From the NCBI RefSeq assembly GCF_001014975.1, contig NZ_BBXA01000019.1, positions 18,501-82,500 of the forward strand: a stretch of DNA of 64,000 nucleotides. The letters run 5' to 3'. The notes under the pieces were generated by a model. It had not been told where the DNA came from. It made no database searches and saw only the letters and a list, made by a program, of their open reading frames with translations. The position numbers and the translations under genes were made by a program. Of the stretch, positions 10,644-19,456 are shown piece by piece; position 1 is the stretch's first letter, and every line of letters begins with the position of its first letter. This DNA is from Novosphingobium sp. MD-1. GTDB lineage: Bacteria > Pseudomonadota > Alphaproteobacteria > Sphingomonadales > Sphingomonadaceae.

Positions 10644-12104
10644 ATGGAGCGCGAAGACGACCGGATCGACCTGGCCATCGACTTGGCCCTTGCCGACGGC
10701 GGCGATGCATCGCCGGCCGAGGAAAGCGCGCGCCATGCGGAGAGTCTGGACGAAGAACACAACACGCTGAAGCCGGCGTTCATCCGCAAGGTCTGCGATG
10801 CGCTGGACGAAGGCGACCGCGACGCCGTCTATGACCTTGTCGAACCGCTGCACCCCGCTGACATCGCCGACCTGTTCGAGCTGATCGACCCCGAGGAACG
10901 CCCCCGGCTGGCCCGCGCCATCAACGACCTGATGGGCGGCGAAGTGCTCGCCGAGCTCAACGACCACGTCCGCGAATCGCTGATCGAGCAGCTCGACCCC
11001 GACGAGGTGGCCGAGCTGGCCGAGCAGATGGAGACCGACGACGCGGTCGCCCTGATCGAGGACCTCGACGAGGAGGACAAGGAAGCCGTCCTCGCCGAGC
11101 TCGATCCGGAAGACCGCGCCGCGATCGAAAGCGCGCTGTCCTATCCGGAAGAGACCGCCGGCCGCCTTATGAGCCGCGATCTGATCGCGGTGCCCGAACA
11201 TCTCACCGTCGGCAATCTCATCGACTATCTGCGCGAAAACCAGGACCTCGCCACCGAGTTCTGGGAAGTGTTCATCGTCGATCACAAGCACCGCCCGATC
11301 GGCACCTGCGTGCTTTCGTGGATTCTGCGCACGCCGCGCGACGTGGCACTGGCGGACGTGATGAAGCGCGACCAGACGCTGATTCCGGTCACGATGGATC
11401 AGGAGGAAGTGGCGCTCCGCTTCCAGAAGTATGCGCTGATCTCCGCCGCGGTGGTCGACGAGGACGGGCGGCTGGTCGGCCAGATCACCGTCGATGACGT
11501 GGTCCACATCATCCAGGAAGAAGCGGGCGAGGACGCGCTGCTGCTGTCCGGTGCCGGCGATGGCGACATCAACGAACCGCTGCACCTCACCGTGCGCACG
11601 CGCCTGCTGTGGCTGCTGGTCAATCTGCCGACGGCCATGCTGGCCGCCAGCGTGGTCAGCCTGTTCGATGCCGAGATCGCGCGCTACGCGGTGCTGGCGA
11701 CGCTGATGGGCATCGTCACCGGGATGGGCGGAAACGCCGGCACGCAGACGCTGGCGGTGATCGTCCGCGCCATCGCCACCAACCAGCTGACCAGCAGCAA
11801 CACCCTGCGCGTGCTGAGCCGCGAGTTCCGCATCGCGGCCACCAACGGGGTTTCGCTCGGGACGCTGATCGGGATCGGCTCGTTCTTCATCTGGCACAGC
11901 GTGCCGCTCGCGCTGGTCTTCGCCGCCGCGATCTTCATCAACAACATGGTCGCCGGGCTGGCCGGGGTGTTCGTGCCCGTCACGCTCGATCGCATGAACA
12001 TCGATCCGGCCACCTCGTCCGCGGTGTTCGTGACGATGTGCACCGATTGCATGGGCTTCCTGAGCTTCCTGGGGCTGGCGACACTGGCGGGAATCGGCGC
12101 CTGA
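10644..12104 (+). CDS. mgtE: Magnesium transporter MgtE
   Basis: 486 aa from ATG 10644; an in-frame start at 10608 would add 12 residues. The order is typical: acidic N-terminal superhelical domain (about 40-150, rich in LDPEDRAAIE-type repeats), two CBS domains (about 165-290), then five membrane helices from about residue 315 with GIVTGMGGNAGTQTLAV and a C-terminal NNMVAGLAG / CTDCMGF segment lining the Mg2+ pore. It is an inner-membrane Mg2+ channel gated by Mg2+ binding to the cytosolic domains. The DUF1489 gene follows after 16 bp. Confidence 0.95.
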   Translation: MEREDDRIDLAIDLALADGGDASPAEESARHAESLDEEHNTLKPAFIRKVCDALDEGDRDAVYDLVEPLHPADIADLFELIDPEERPRLARAINDLMGGEVLAELNDHVRESLIEQLDPDEVAELAEQMETDDAVALIEDLDEEDKEAVLAELDPEDRAAIESALSYPEETAGRLMSRDLIAVPEHLTVGNLIDYLRENQDLATEFWEVFIVDHKHRPIGTCVLSWILRTPRDVALADVMKRDQTLIPVTMDQEEVALRFQKYALISAAVVDEDGRLVGQITVDDVVHIIQEEAGEDALLLSGAGDGDINEPLHLTVRTRLLWLLVNLPTAMLAASVVSLFDAEIARYAVLATLMGIVTGMGGNAGTQTLAVIVRAIATNQLTSSNTLRVLSREFRIAATNGVSLGTLIGIGSFFIWHSVPLALVFAAAIFINNMVAGLAGVFVPVTLDRMNIDPATSSAVFVTMCTDCMGFLSFLGLATLAGIGA

Positions 12105-12120
12105 CGATGGACGATGTCTG

Positions 12121-12546
12121 ATGGACGATGAAGGCCTGATGGACGATGAAGCCCCGCGTCTGCACATGACCAAGGTCGCCTATGGCGCGCAGTCGCTGGC
12201 CGAGGTCCACGCCTGGTTCGCGCAGCGCGGACCGGAAGCGCGGCTGACCACGCGCTACCTGCCCAAGCGCCACGCCGAAATGGTCGGCGGATCGCTGTTC
12301 TGGGTGTTGAAGCACCAGCTCGTCGCCCGCTCGCCGATCCTGGGCTTCGAGGAAGCCGAGGGCGGCAAGACGCACATCGTCATCTCCACCCAGTTGATCG
12401 ACGTCCACCCCGTGCCGCGCCGGGCGCACCAGGGATGGCGCTATCTGGAAGACAAGGACGCGCCGCGCGATCTGGCCATGGGGGAAGCGGGCGAAGCCTT
12501 GCCCGCCGGGCTGGCCGGCGAGCTGGCAAAGCTGGGTCTGGTCTGA
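12121..12546 (+). CDS. DUF1489 family protein
   Basis: 141 aa. The segment LHMTKVAYG-x-SLAEV near the N-terminus, the central VGGSLFWVLKH and the downstream VHPVPRRAHQGWRYL match the alphaproteobacterial DUF1489 family, whose function is unknown. Start is uncertain: ATG 12121 and ATG 12139 both lie upstream of the conserved LHMTK. It lies 16 bp after mgtE and probably shares its transcript; it converges on dnaA (45 bp). Confidence 0.8.
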   Translation: MDDEGLMDDEAPRLHMTKVAYGAQSLAEVHAWFAQRGPEARLTTRYLPKRHAEMVGGSLFWVLKHQLVARSPILGFEEAEGGKTHIVISTQLIDVHPVPRRAHQGWRYLEDKDAPRDLAMGEAGEALPAGLAGELAKLGLV

Positions 12547-12591
12547 AGCAATCGACAGGCGCGGGGCGTGTCAGGCCCGCCCCGTTTCCCG

Positions 12592-13989
12592 TCAGTCTTC
12601 GAGCTGGCGCAGCAGCGTGCGCACGTCACCGTCCATGTCGGCATCGCGCGTGCGCAGTTCCTCGATCAGCCGCACCGCGTGAATCACGGTGGAGTGATCG
12701 CGCCCGCCGAACTTGCGGCCGATTTCCGGATAGCTGCGCGGCGTCAGCACCTTGGCGAGATACATCGCCACCTGGCGCGGGCGGACCACCGCGCGGGCGC
12801 GGCGCTTGGACGCCATTTCCGTGCGGTCCACGCGGTAGAACTGGCAGACCGTGCGCTGGATCTCGTCGATCGTGATGCGCCGGCGGTTGGCCGAGAGAAT
12901 GTCGGTGAGCTGTTCCTCGGCCAGTTGCAACGAGACCGGCTGGCCTGTGAGCTGGGCGAAGGCGATCAGCTTGTTGAGGCCGCCGACCAGTTCCCGGATA
13001 TTGCGGTTGATCGTGCGCGCGAGGAATTCGATCACGTCGGACGGAACCTGCGTGCTGGTGAAGCGCGACAGGCGGTGTTCGAGGATCTTGCGGCGCAGTT
13101 CGATGTCGGCCGGCTGAATATCGGCCACCAGCCCCATCGACAGGCGCGACAGCAGCCGCTGTTCGACCCCATCGAGCGCCTGCGGCGCACGATCCGCCGC
13201 GACGACCAGCCGCTTGCCGGCGGCCAGCAGCGCGTCGATCGTGTGCAGGAATTCCTCCTGCGTGCTCGCCTTGCCGATGATGAACTGGATATCGTCGACC
13301 AGCAGCAGATCGAACCCGCGCAGGCGCGCCTTGAACTCGATCATCTCGTTCTGGCGCATGGCCTGGACGAATTCGATCATGAAGCGCTCGGCCGAGCAGT
13401 AGAAGATGCGCGCGCCGGGCCGGTTCGCGGCATAGGCGTGGCCGATCGCGTGCAGCAGGTGGGTCTTGCCCTGCCCGGTCGAGGCCTTGAGATAGAGCGG
13501 CGAGAACTGGGGCGTCTCCAGCGCGGCCATGCGCTGCGCCGCGTTGACCGCCAGAACGTTGGCCGAACCGCTCACGAATTCGGCGAAGATCAGCGAGGGA
13601 TCGAGGCCCGAAACCAGCGAATCCGACATGCCGATCGAAGCCGGGGTACGCACGGTGGCCGACGCCGCCGGCACCGGTGCATCGCCGCCGATGCGCAGTT
13701 CGGGCATGGCGCGGCGGCGCGGATGCACCGTGATGCGCACCTGACGCACTTCCGACCGCGCGATCTTCCACGCCAGCGACAGGCGATCGGCGAAGCGATC
13801 CGCCACCCAGTTCGCGGAGAACTCGGTCGGCAGGAACAGGTCCAGCGTGCCGGTTTCCTTGCAGAAGCTGCCAAGCTGGATCGGCTTGATCCACTGCCCG
13901 TGCAGCTGCGATCCCAGATCCTTTTTCAGACCCTGGCTGATGTCGGCCCAGTCCGCTGCCAGATCCAGCGCTTCCTGGTCCTCGATCAT
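12592..13989 (-). CDS. dnaA: Chromosomal replication initiator protein DnaA
   Basis: 465 aa from ATG 13989 (MIEDQEALDLAADWADIS), preceded on its strand by a purine-rich AGGGACGGGACGGG; a further in-frame ATG lies at 14082. Domain I is about 1-85, a short variable linker follows, and the AAA+ core has Walker A ASTGQGKT at 169-176 and Walker B LLLVDDIQF near 229-237. The C-terminal domain carries GGRDHSTVIHA, the DnaA-box-binding signature. Walker A differs from the common GGVGLGKT form but keeps the required GKT. DnaA-ATP opens oriC. rpsT lies upstream on the same strand, a common alphaproteobacterial neighbourhood. Confidence 0.95.
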   Translation of the reverse strand: MIEDQEALDLAADWADISQGLKKDLGSQLHGQWIKPIQLGSFCKETGTLDLFLPTEFSANWVADRFADRLSLAWKIARSEVRQVRITVHPRRRAMPELRIGGDAPVPAASATVRTPASIGMSDSLVSGLDPSLIFAEFVSGSANVLAVNAAQRMAALETPQFSPLYLKASTGQGKTHLLHAIGHAYAANRPGARIFYCSAERFMIEFVQAMRQNEMIEFKARLRGFDLLLVDDIQFIIGKASTQEEFLHTIDALLAAGKRLVVAADRAPQALDGVEQRLLSRLSMGLVADIQPADIELRRKILEHRLSRFTSTQVPSDVIEFLARTINRNIRELVGGLNKLIAFAQLTGQPVSLQLAEEQLTDILSANRRRITIDEIQRTVCQFYRVDRTEMASKRRARAVVRPRQVAMYLAKVLTPRSYPEIGRKFGGRDHSTVIHAVRLIEELRTRDADMDGDVRTLLRQLED

Positions 13990-14460
13990 CCCGTCCCGTC
14001 CCTTCCTGCCTGAAACGGCTTCCGAGCCGCCCCCACGCGCAGCCGGTGCGCGGTAGCCGCCCGCGCTGCCAAATTCATCCATCTTCACGCGGCGCTGTCC
14101 CGACCTGATCAAGGCCTGCGACGACATCCCCCCGCCGCAGACATGACGAACCCCCGACCGCCGGCGGGGATTCCGCCAGCGGACTCGAACCATGCGATTT
14201 CCGTGACACCGTCACGCTGATCCCAGTGCTTGTTACGGCTCCGTGAGATCAACGATGCCGGTTCAGCCTGTCTATTGGTGACGGGGGGCGGAGCGCAAGC
14301 GTGGCGACGCAAAAAAACTGAAATAAATCGCCTTGACTCGCCAGACGCCGCGGAAATCTCGTAAGTATTTGAAAAATATACGTTTCGCTGCAGAGGCAAA
14401 GCGAATCGCGGAAAATCCATGACTTGCTGCGACCGCAAATAGTCACGGAACCGAAAAACG
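13990..14460. other. dnaA-rpsT intergenic region
   Basis: This stretch is gene-free apart from the rpsT terminator that follows it at 14461-14495. It contains an AT-rich patch (about 14310-14410, including AAAAAAACTGAAATAAAT and TATTTGAAAAATATA) that probably carries the dnaA promoter on the minus strand. I looked for DnaA boxes of the TTATCCACA type on both strands and saw none, so nothing here supports calling it oriC. Confidence 0.5.
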
Positions 14461-14495
14461 AAAAAGCCGGCGATGAAACCGCCGGCCTTTTCCTC
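14461..14495 (-). terminator. rho-independent terminator of rpsT
   Basis: GC-rich stem AAGCCGGCG / CGCCGGCCTT with a short loop and flanking A/T runs, 58 bp downstream of the rpsT stop codon on the minus strand. Confidence 0.75.
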
Positions 14496-14552
14496 TGTCA
14501 GATATCCGTATCGACCCTGAGCATCATCCCCGATGGGGGATGGGCGGTCGAA

Positions 14553-14813
14553 TCAGAGAGCCGCGACTCGCTTGGTCAGGCGCGACATCTTGCGCGCCAC
14601 GGTGTTCTTGTGAAGCACGCCGCGCGCCACGCCACGCGCCAGTTCCGGCTGCGCCGCCTTGAGCGCTTCAGCCGCCGCCGACTTGTCGCCACCGGCGATC
14701 GCCGATTCGACCTTCTTCACGAAGGTGCGGATACGGGAAAGGCGGTTGCCGTTGATTTCGGCGCGACGTTCGTTGCGACGGATGCGCTTGCGGGCTTGCG
14801 GCGTATTGGCCAT
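14553..14813 (-). CDS. rpsT: 30S ribosomal protein S20
   Basis: 86 aa, full length. The N-terminus [17 protein letters not shown] and the C-terminal [19 protein letters not shown] are the conserved ends of S20, a basic three-helix protein that binds 16S rRNA helices 9 and 44 early in 30S assembly. It lies between hemH and dnaA on the same strand, with its own terminator downstream and a 182-bp upstream gap that can hold its promoter. Confidence 0.97.
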   Translation of the reverse strand: MANTPQARKRIRRNERRAEINGNRLSRIRTFVKKVESAIAGGDKSAAAEALKAAQPELARGVARGVLHKNTVARKMSRLTKRVAAL

Positions 14814-14995
14814 GTCTGTCCTGTTTCTGTCCTCTGGCGGGCCGTCCGGAGACGGACCGGGAAAATCCTGGTTGCTTGCACGTACAAGGCGGGCAAGCCC
14901 GCCGGAAAGCGGCGCCCATACCCACAGACGGGCGAATCGTCAACAGATTCGACCGGTTTCCGGCGCCTCGTCCTTCGAAGATGCCGATAAGCGCT

Positions 14996-16048
14996 TTATA
15001 GCCACCCCGCAAGCTCGCGCCGCACCAGCGCTTCAAGCAGGCGGATGCCCTCGTCCCCCGCGTTGAGGCAGGAAAGCGTGGCAAAGTCGGTTCCGCCCGC
15101 CGCCAGGAAATCATCGCGGCCCCGAATCGCCAGTTCCTCCAGCGTTTCGAGGCAATCGGCGGAAAAGCCCGGCGCGGCCACGGCGATCCGCCGCGTGCCT
15201 TGGGCCGCTTCAGCCTTCAGCACGGCGTCGGTGGCCGGCTCCAGCCAGCGGGCACGCCCGAACCGCGATTGAAAGGTCGTTTCGATCCGCAGGCCGGCAT
15301 GCGTATCCGCAAAAGCCTCCTGCAGCAGCCGGGACGTCTTGCGGCAATGGCAGTGATAGGGATCGCCCAGATGCAGCGTGCGCTCGGGCATTCCGTGGTA
15401 GCTCAGCAGAAGCAGTTCGGGCACGAAGTCCAGCACCGCCATCTGGCGGGAAAGATCGCGATGGAGCGCGGCGATGGCCAGCGGATCGTCGTGATAGGGC
15501 GGCAGCGTGCGCAGGGCCGGCAGGCGGCGGCGGCTGGCGATCCACGTGCCGAGCGCGTCGAGCGCGCTGGCCGTGGTGGCGGCGCAATACTGCGGATAGA
15601 GCGGCGCGAACAGGATGCGTTCGCACCCGGCCTCCACCAACGCATCGAGTTCGCGCGCGATCGCCGGGTTCTGATAGCGCATGGCATGGCGCACGATCAC
15701 CGCATCGCCGGAATGCGCCTGCTCAAGCCGGGCCTGCAACGCTGCCGCCTGCGCGGCGGTGATCGCGGCCAGCGGCGATCCGTCCCTGCCCCAGACCTGG
15801 CCATAGGCATGGGCCGACTTCGCCGGCCGCGTGTTGAGAATGATGCCGCGCAGGATCGGCTGCCAGAGCAGCGCGGGAATCTCGACCACGCGCCGGTCGG
15901 ACAGGAATTCCTTGAGATAGCGCTTCACGGCGCCGCGCTCGGGCGCGTCCGGCGTGCCAAGATTGACCAGCAGCACGCCGATCCGGCCGGTGGCGACCGG
16001 CGGGTGGTCGGCGGGCCGGTGATTGGCGGAGGATACGTTCACAGTCAT
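14996..16048 (-). CDS. hemH: Ferrochelatase
   Basis: 350 aa from ATG 16048 (MTVNVSSANHRP); upstream codons in this frame overlap the preceding gene and look unrelated. Motifs: VLLVNLGTPDAPE at the N-terminus, the active-site histidine in LLLSYHGMPERTL, CHCRKTSRLL, and FQSRFGRARWLEP, with APGFSADCLETLEE near the C-terminus. It inserts Fe2+ into protoporphyrin IX as the last step of heme synthesis, at the inner membrane. It starts 5 bp after the oxidoreductase stop codon at 16054, so the two genes are probably co-transcribed. Confidence 0.95.
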   Translation of the reverse strand: MTVNVSSANHRPADHPPVATGRIGVLLVNLGTPDAPERGAVKRYLKEFLSDRRVVEIPALLWQPILRGIILNTRPAKSAHAYGQVWGRDGSPLAAITAAQAAALQARLEQAHSGDAVIVRHAMRYQNPAIARELDALVEAGCERILFAPLYPQYCAATTASALDALGTWIASRRRLPALRTLPPYHDDPLAIAALHRDLSRQMAVLDFVPELLLLSYHGMPERTLHLGDPYHCHCRKTSRLLQEAFADTHAGLRIETTFQSRFGRARWLEPATDAVLKAEAAQGTRRIAVAAPGFSADCLETLEELAIRGRDDFLAAGGTDFATLSCLNAGDEGIRLLEALVRRELAGWL

Positions 16049-16053
16049 GCGCG

Positions 16054-18381
16054 TCACAGACCTTCGGATAGCAGCGGCAACCGGCGAAACCGCAACCCCG
16101 TGGCCGAAAACAGGGCGTTGGCAATGGCGGGCGCGACCGCGACCACGGCCAGTTCCCCCAGATCGAACGGTTCCTCGCTGCTTTCGGCGAATGCAACATC
16201 GACTTTCGGGCAATCAGCCAGCAAAGGCAGGCCGAGCTGCGCGAGGCGTCCCGACACCGGCAGCCCGCCGGCATAGGCCGTGCTGCCGCCGATGGCCTGC
16301 GCCAGCCCGAACACCAGGCCGCCCTCCACCTGCTGCCGGGCAATGTCCATGTTCACGATCCGGCCGATGTCGCAGAACACGGAAAGCCGGTCGACCCGGA
16401 CCGCGCCTTCGTCCTGCCGGGCGGTGGCCACGACCGCGATGAAGCCGCTGCGCACCTGCCCGCTGCCCGTCGGCAGGTCCATGCGATGGCAGGCGATGCC
16501 CTGACCCGAAGCGTCCGCCCCGCCGCCCCACATCGCCATGCGCGCCACGCCGGAAAGGCAGGCGGCCAGGCGGGGCTGCCCGCCCAGCATGCCCATGCGG
16601 AACGCCAGCGGCTCCTGCCCTCCGGCATGGGCCAGTTCATCGACGAAGCTCTCGTTGCAGAACGCGGCATAGCCATGGGCATTGCCGCGATAGCGCGCGG
16701 TCGGCAGCGGCAGGCTGGCCGCGATGTGATCGACCGCCTTTTCCGGAATGCCATAGAACGGCAAAGCCCCTTCGCAGGCGAGCGGATCGGCCCTCCCCTC
16801 GCTCGCTTCCAGCGCGTCGGGCACGCCACGGTCATGCAGCAGCCGCAGGCCGGATTCGATCGTGGTCGGCGGCAGCGCCATGCGCGCGCGCCAGCCAAGG
16901 ACATGCTGCTTATCGGGGCTGAGCGAACCGGCCAGCTCGGCCGAAACCGGCGTGCGCGGCAGGCCGGCCAGCGATTCCTGCCAGCGCGACCAGACGAGTT
17001 GCACCGGGCGGCCCACCTGCCGCGCGATCGATGCCGCCTCCGCCGCCACGCGGCTGTCGAGCCGCGCATCAAAGCTGCCGCCGGCGTGCATCGGATAAAC
17101 GATCACGTCCGCGCGCGAGACGCCAGCCGCCAGCGCGCCGGCGCGGCGCACCCGTTCGGGCGCCTGCGTCGCCACCCACAATTCCAGCTTGCCATCGCGC
17201 AGCCGCGCCGTGGCCGTGGCCGTTTCCAGCGGCGCGTGCAGCGCCGGCTCGACATCGTAGCGAGCGGCAAGCCCCAGTTTCACCGGCCCGGCCTTTTCCA
17301 GCAGGGCATCGGGATCGCCATCCGCGGCAACGCGGACGGAACGGCCCTTTTGCAGCGCGGTATTGAGCGCCTGGTCGATCTCGGCGCTGTCCGCGATCGG
17401 GCCGGCCGCCCGGAAACGCGGCTCCATCGCCTTCACCGCCTTGTTCGCCGCGTGCCAGGTCGTCGCCACCGCCGCCAGCCAGCGCTTGGCATGGACCACG
17501 CCGACAAGGCCGCGCACGCCCGCCGCCGCGTCCTTGTCGTGGCTGGAGAGCACGCTGTTCCCCTGCGGCCCGTGCGCGATCGCGGCGAAGACCATACCCG
17601 GCAACCGAACATCCCCCGCGAACACGAAGCTGCCGTCCGCCTTGGCCGGCAGATCGAGCCGGGGATAGCGCGCCCGCGCGCCTTCGGGAAAATCGCGCGG
17701 CCTTTCCGCCGGCGCCCCGGCGCGCAGCACCGGCGGATCGGGCGGGTCGTAGGCCAGCGCCTTTTCCAGCAGCGCGGCGAAGGCCAGCCGCTTGTCGCCA
17801 TGGATCAAGAAATGATCCCGCGCCTCGCACTCCTCCCAACCGACGTTCCATTCCGCCGCCGCCGCCTTGGCCAGCATCGCCCGCACGCCGGCGGCGGCCG
17901 CGCGCAGCGGCTGTTCGAAAGCGGCCAGCGCGGTGCCATCCGCGGTAATCATCATCGGCTCGCGTTCGGCCTTCAGCCGGGCGAGCATCCCATCCGGATT
18001 CTCCGCCAGCCCCGCGCCCAGCGGCATCCACAGCGGCGCCCAGTGCGCGGCCAGCACCGGATCGGCATAGACCGGGCTGACCGGCGCGGGTTCCACGCCC
18101 ACACGCCGCCAGTCCGCGCCCAGTTCCCACGCGACGATCTGCGCGACGAGCGTGGTAATGCCCTGCCCCATCTCGCAGAACGGCACGGCGACGCTGACCG
18201 CGCCATCCGCCGCCATCCGGATGAAAGCGTCGAAAACATGCTCGCCATCGCCCGCGCGCAAAGGCGTGGCATAGTGGCGCGGCACCAGCGAGAACGCCAA
18301 CAGCAGGCCGCCACCCGCCGCGACGGCACCGGCCGCACCGACCAGCAGCCCCCGCCGGGTCAGCCGCCCGCCCAGCGCCAC
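16054..18381 (-). CDS. Molybdopterin-binding oxidoreductase large subunit (isoquinoline 1-oxidoreductase beta / xanthine dehydrogenase family)
   Basis: 775 aa from GTG 18381. A twin-arginine leader is visible at residues about 5-30 (GGRLTRRGLLVGAAGA...), so export by the Tat pathway to the periplasm is expected. The body shows the molybdopterin-binding pattern of the family: AVPFCEMGQGITTLVAQIVAWELG, a central VATQAPERVR block, and MHAGGSFDARLDSRVAAEA. Such subunits (IorB-like) hydroxylate aldehydes or N-heterocycles with water, passing electrons to a [2Fe-2S] small subunit. No IorA-like small subunit is encoded next to it, which is unusual. It starts 5 bp past the mrp stop and runs into hemH. 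Confidence 0.85.
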   Translation of the reverse strand: MALGGRLTRRGLLVGAAGAVAAGGGLLLAFSLVPRHYATPLRAGDGEHVFDAFIRMAADGAVSVAVPFCEMGQGITTLVAQIVAWELGADWRRVGVEPAPVSPVYADPVLAAHWAPLWMPLGAGLAENPDGMLARLKAEREPMMITADGTALAAFEQPLRAAAAGVRAMLAKAAAAEWNVGWEECEARDHFLIHGDKRLAFAALLEKALAYDPPDPPVLRAGAPAERPRDFPEGARARYPRLDLPAKADGSFVFAGDVRLPGMVFAAIAHGPQGNSVLSSHDKDAAAGVRGLVGVVHAKRWLAAVATTWHAANKAVKAMEPRFRAAGPIADSAEIDQALNTALQKGRSVRVAADGDPDALLEKAGPVKLGLAARYDVEPALHAPLETATATARLRDGKLELWVATQAPERVRRAGALAAGVSRADVIVYPMHAGGSFDARLDSRVAAEAASIARQVGRPVQLVWSRWQESLAGLPRTPVSAELAGSLSPDKQHVLGWRARMALPPTTIESGLRLLHDRGVPDALEASEGRADPLACEGALPFYGIPEKAVDHIAASLPLPTARYRGNAHGYAAFCNESFVDELAHAGGQEPLAFRMGMLGGQPRLAACLSGVARMAMWGGGADASGQGIACHRMDLPTGSGQVRSGFIAVVATARQDEGAVRVDRLSVFCDIGRIVNMDIARQQVEGGLVFGLAQAIGGSTAYAGGLPVSGRLAQLGLPLLADCPKVDVAFAESSEEPFDLGELAVVAVAPAIANALFSATGLRFRRLPLLSEGL

Positions 18382-18385
18382 GCGA

Positions 18386-19351
18386 TCAGCCCTGCCCGTC
18401 CAGCCAGCGCAACACGCCGCGCGCGATCGTGGCGAAGGCTTCGGCCTGCGGCCCTTCGCCCGCCGCCGGCGGGTGGCCCGCATCGCTGTCGCGCCGGATC
18501 GCCAGGTCCAGCGGCACGCGGCCCAGGAACGGCAGGTTCATGGTCTTCGCCGCTGCCTCCGCGCCGCCGATGCCGAACGGGTCGCTCTCTTCCCCGCAAT
18601 GGGGGCAGATATAGCCGGCCATGTTCTCGACAAGGCCGATCAGCGGCACCTGCCCCTGTTCGAACAGCCCGATCGCGCGGGTCGCATCCATCAGCGCCAG
18701 ATCCTGCGGCGTGGACACGATCACCGCGCCGGCGGGCTTGTGCTTCTGCAGCATGGTCAGCTGCACGTCGCCGGTGCCGGGCGGCAGATCGACCACGATG
18801 ATCTCGGCATCCCCCCAGTGCGCGTCGATCAGCTGGCCCAGCGCGTTGCCCGCCATCGGCCCACGCCAGGCGATCGCCTGCCCGGGCTGGACAAGGTGCC
18901 CCATCGAGAGCATCGGCACGCCGAACGGACTAGGCACCGGGATCATCTTGTTGCCTTCGGCCTCCGGGCGGCGGCCCTCGGTCGCCAGCAGGCGCGGCTG
19001 CGAAGGGCCGTAGATATCGGCATCGACCAGCCCCACCTTGCGCCCCAGCCGCGCCATGGCGACCGCGAGATTGGCCGAGAGCGTCGACTTGCCCACGCCG
19101 CCCTTGCCCGAACCGACAGCGATGATGCGGCGCTGGCGCTTCTCCGCCGTCATCGCCAGCCGCACGTCCTGCGCACCCGCCTTGCGCGCGGCGTCGCGCA
19201 CCGCCATTTCCAGCCGGTCCCGCTCCATGCGGTCCATCCCGCCGACGTCCAGCACGATCGTGGCGATGCCATCCGCGCCGCGCAGCGATTGCAGCCGCGC
19301 GCCAGCCAGTTCCTCAAGGGCGCTTCGCAGCGCGTCTTCGTTCAGACTCAC
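18386..19351 (-). CDS. mrp: Mrp/NBP35-family Fe-S cluster carrier ATPase
   Basis: 321 aa starting at GTG 19351 (VSLNEDALRSALEELAG). N-terminal MIP18-like region is about 1-65, then the deviant Walker A GSGKGGVGKST at 80-90, the VDADIYGPSQPRLL switch, VVDLPPGTGDVQLT, and a C-terminal CPHCG pair of cysteines that bridges a [4Fe-4S] cluster between two subunits. It loads clusters onto apoproteins in the cytosol. Divergent from hflK, with the oxidoreductase gene immediately downstream; a link in Fe-S maturation of that enzyme's missing partner is only speculation. Confidence 0.93.
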   Translation of the reverse strand: MSLNEDALRSALEELAGARLQSLRGADGIATIVLDVGGMDRMERDRLEMAVRDAARKAGAQDVRLAMTAEKRQRRIIAVGSGKGGVGKSTLSANLAVAMARLGRKVGLVDADIYGPSQPRLLATEGRRPEAEGNKMIPVPSPFGVPMLSMGHLVQPGQAIAWRGPMAGNALGQLIDAHWGDAEIIVVDLPPGTGDVQLTMLQKHKPAGAVIVSTPQDLALMDATRAIGLFEQGQVPLIGLVENMAGYICPHCGEESDPFGIGGAEAAAKTMNLPFLGRVPLDLAIRRDSDAGHPPAAGEGPQAEAFATIARGVLRWLDGQG

Positions 19352-19456
19352 GTGTTTTCCTGTTCTTCCGGGCCTTCCAACTCGCGCGCGTCCTAGCAGA
19401 TGAATTTTGGGGAGGAGACACTGTTTTTCCGCGAAACCCGTTCCTATAACGACCTC

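Noticed and set aside
13990..14552. dnaA-rpsT gap as oriC
   Set aside because: AT-rich patch present but no DnaA boxes seen on either strand.
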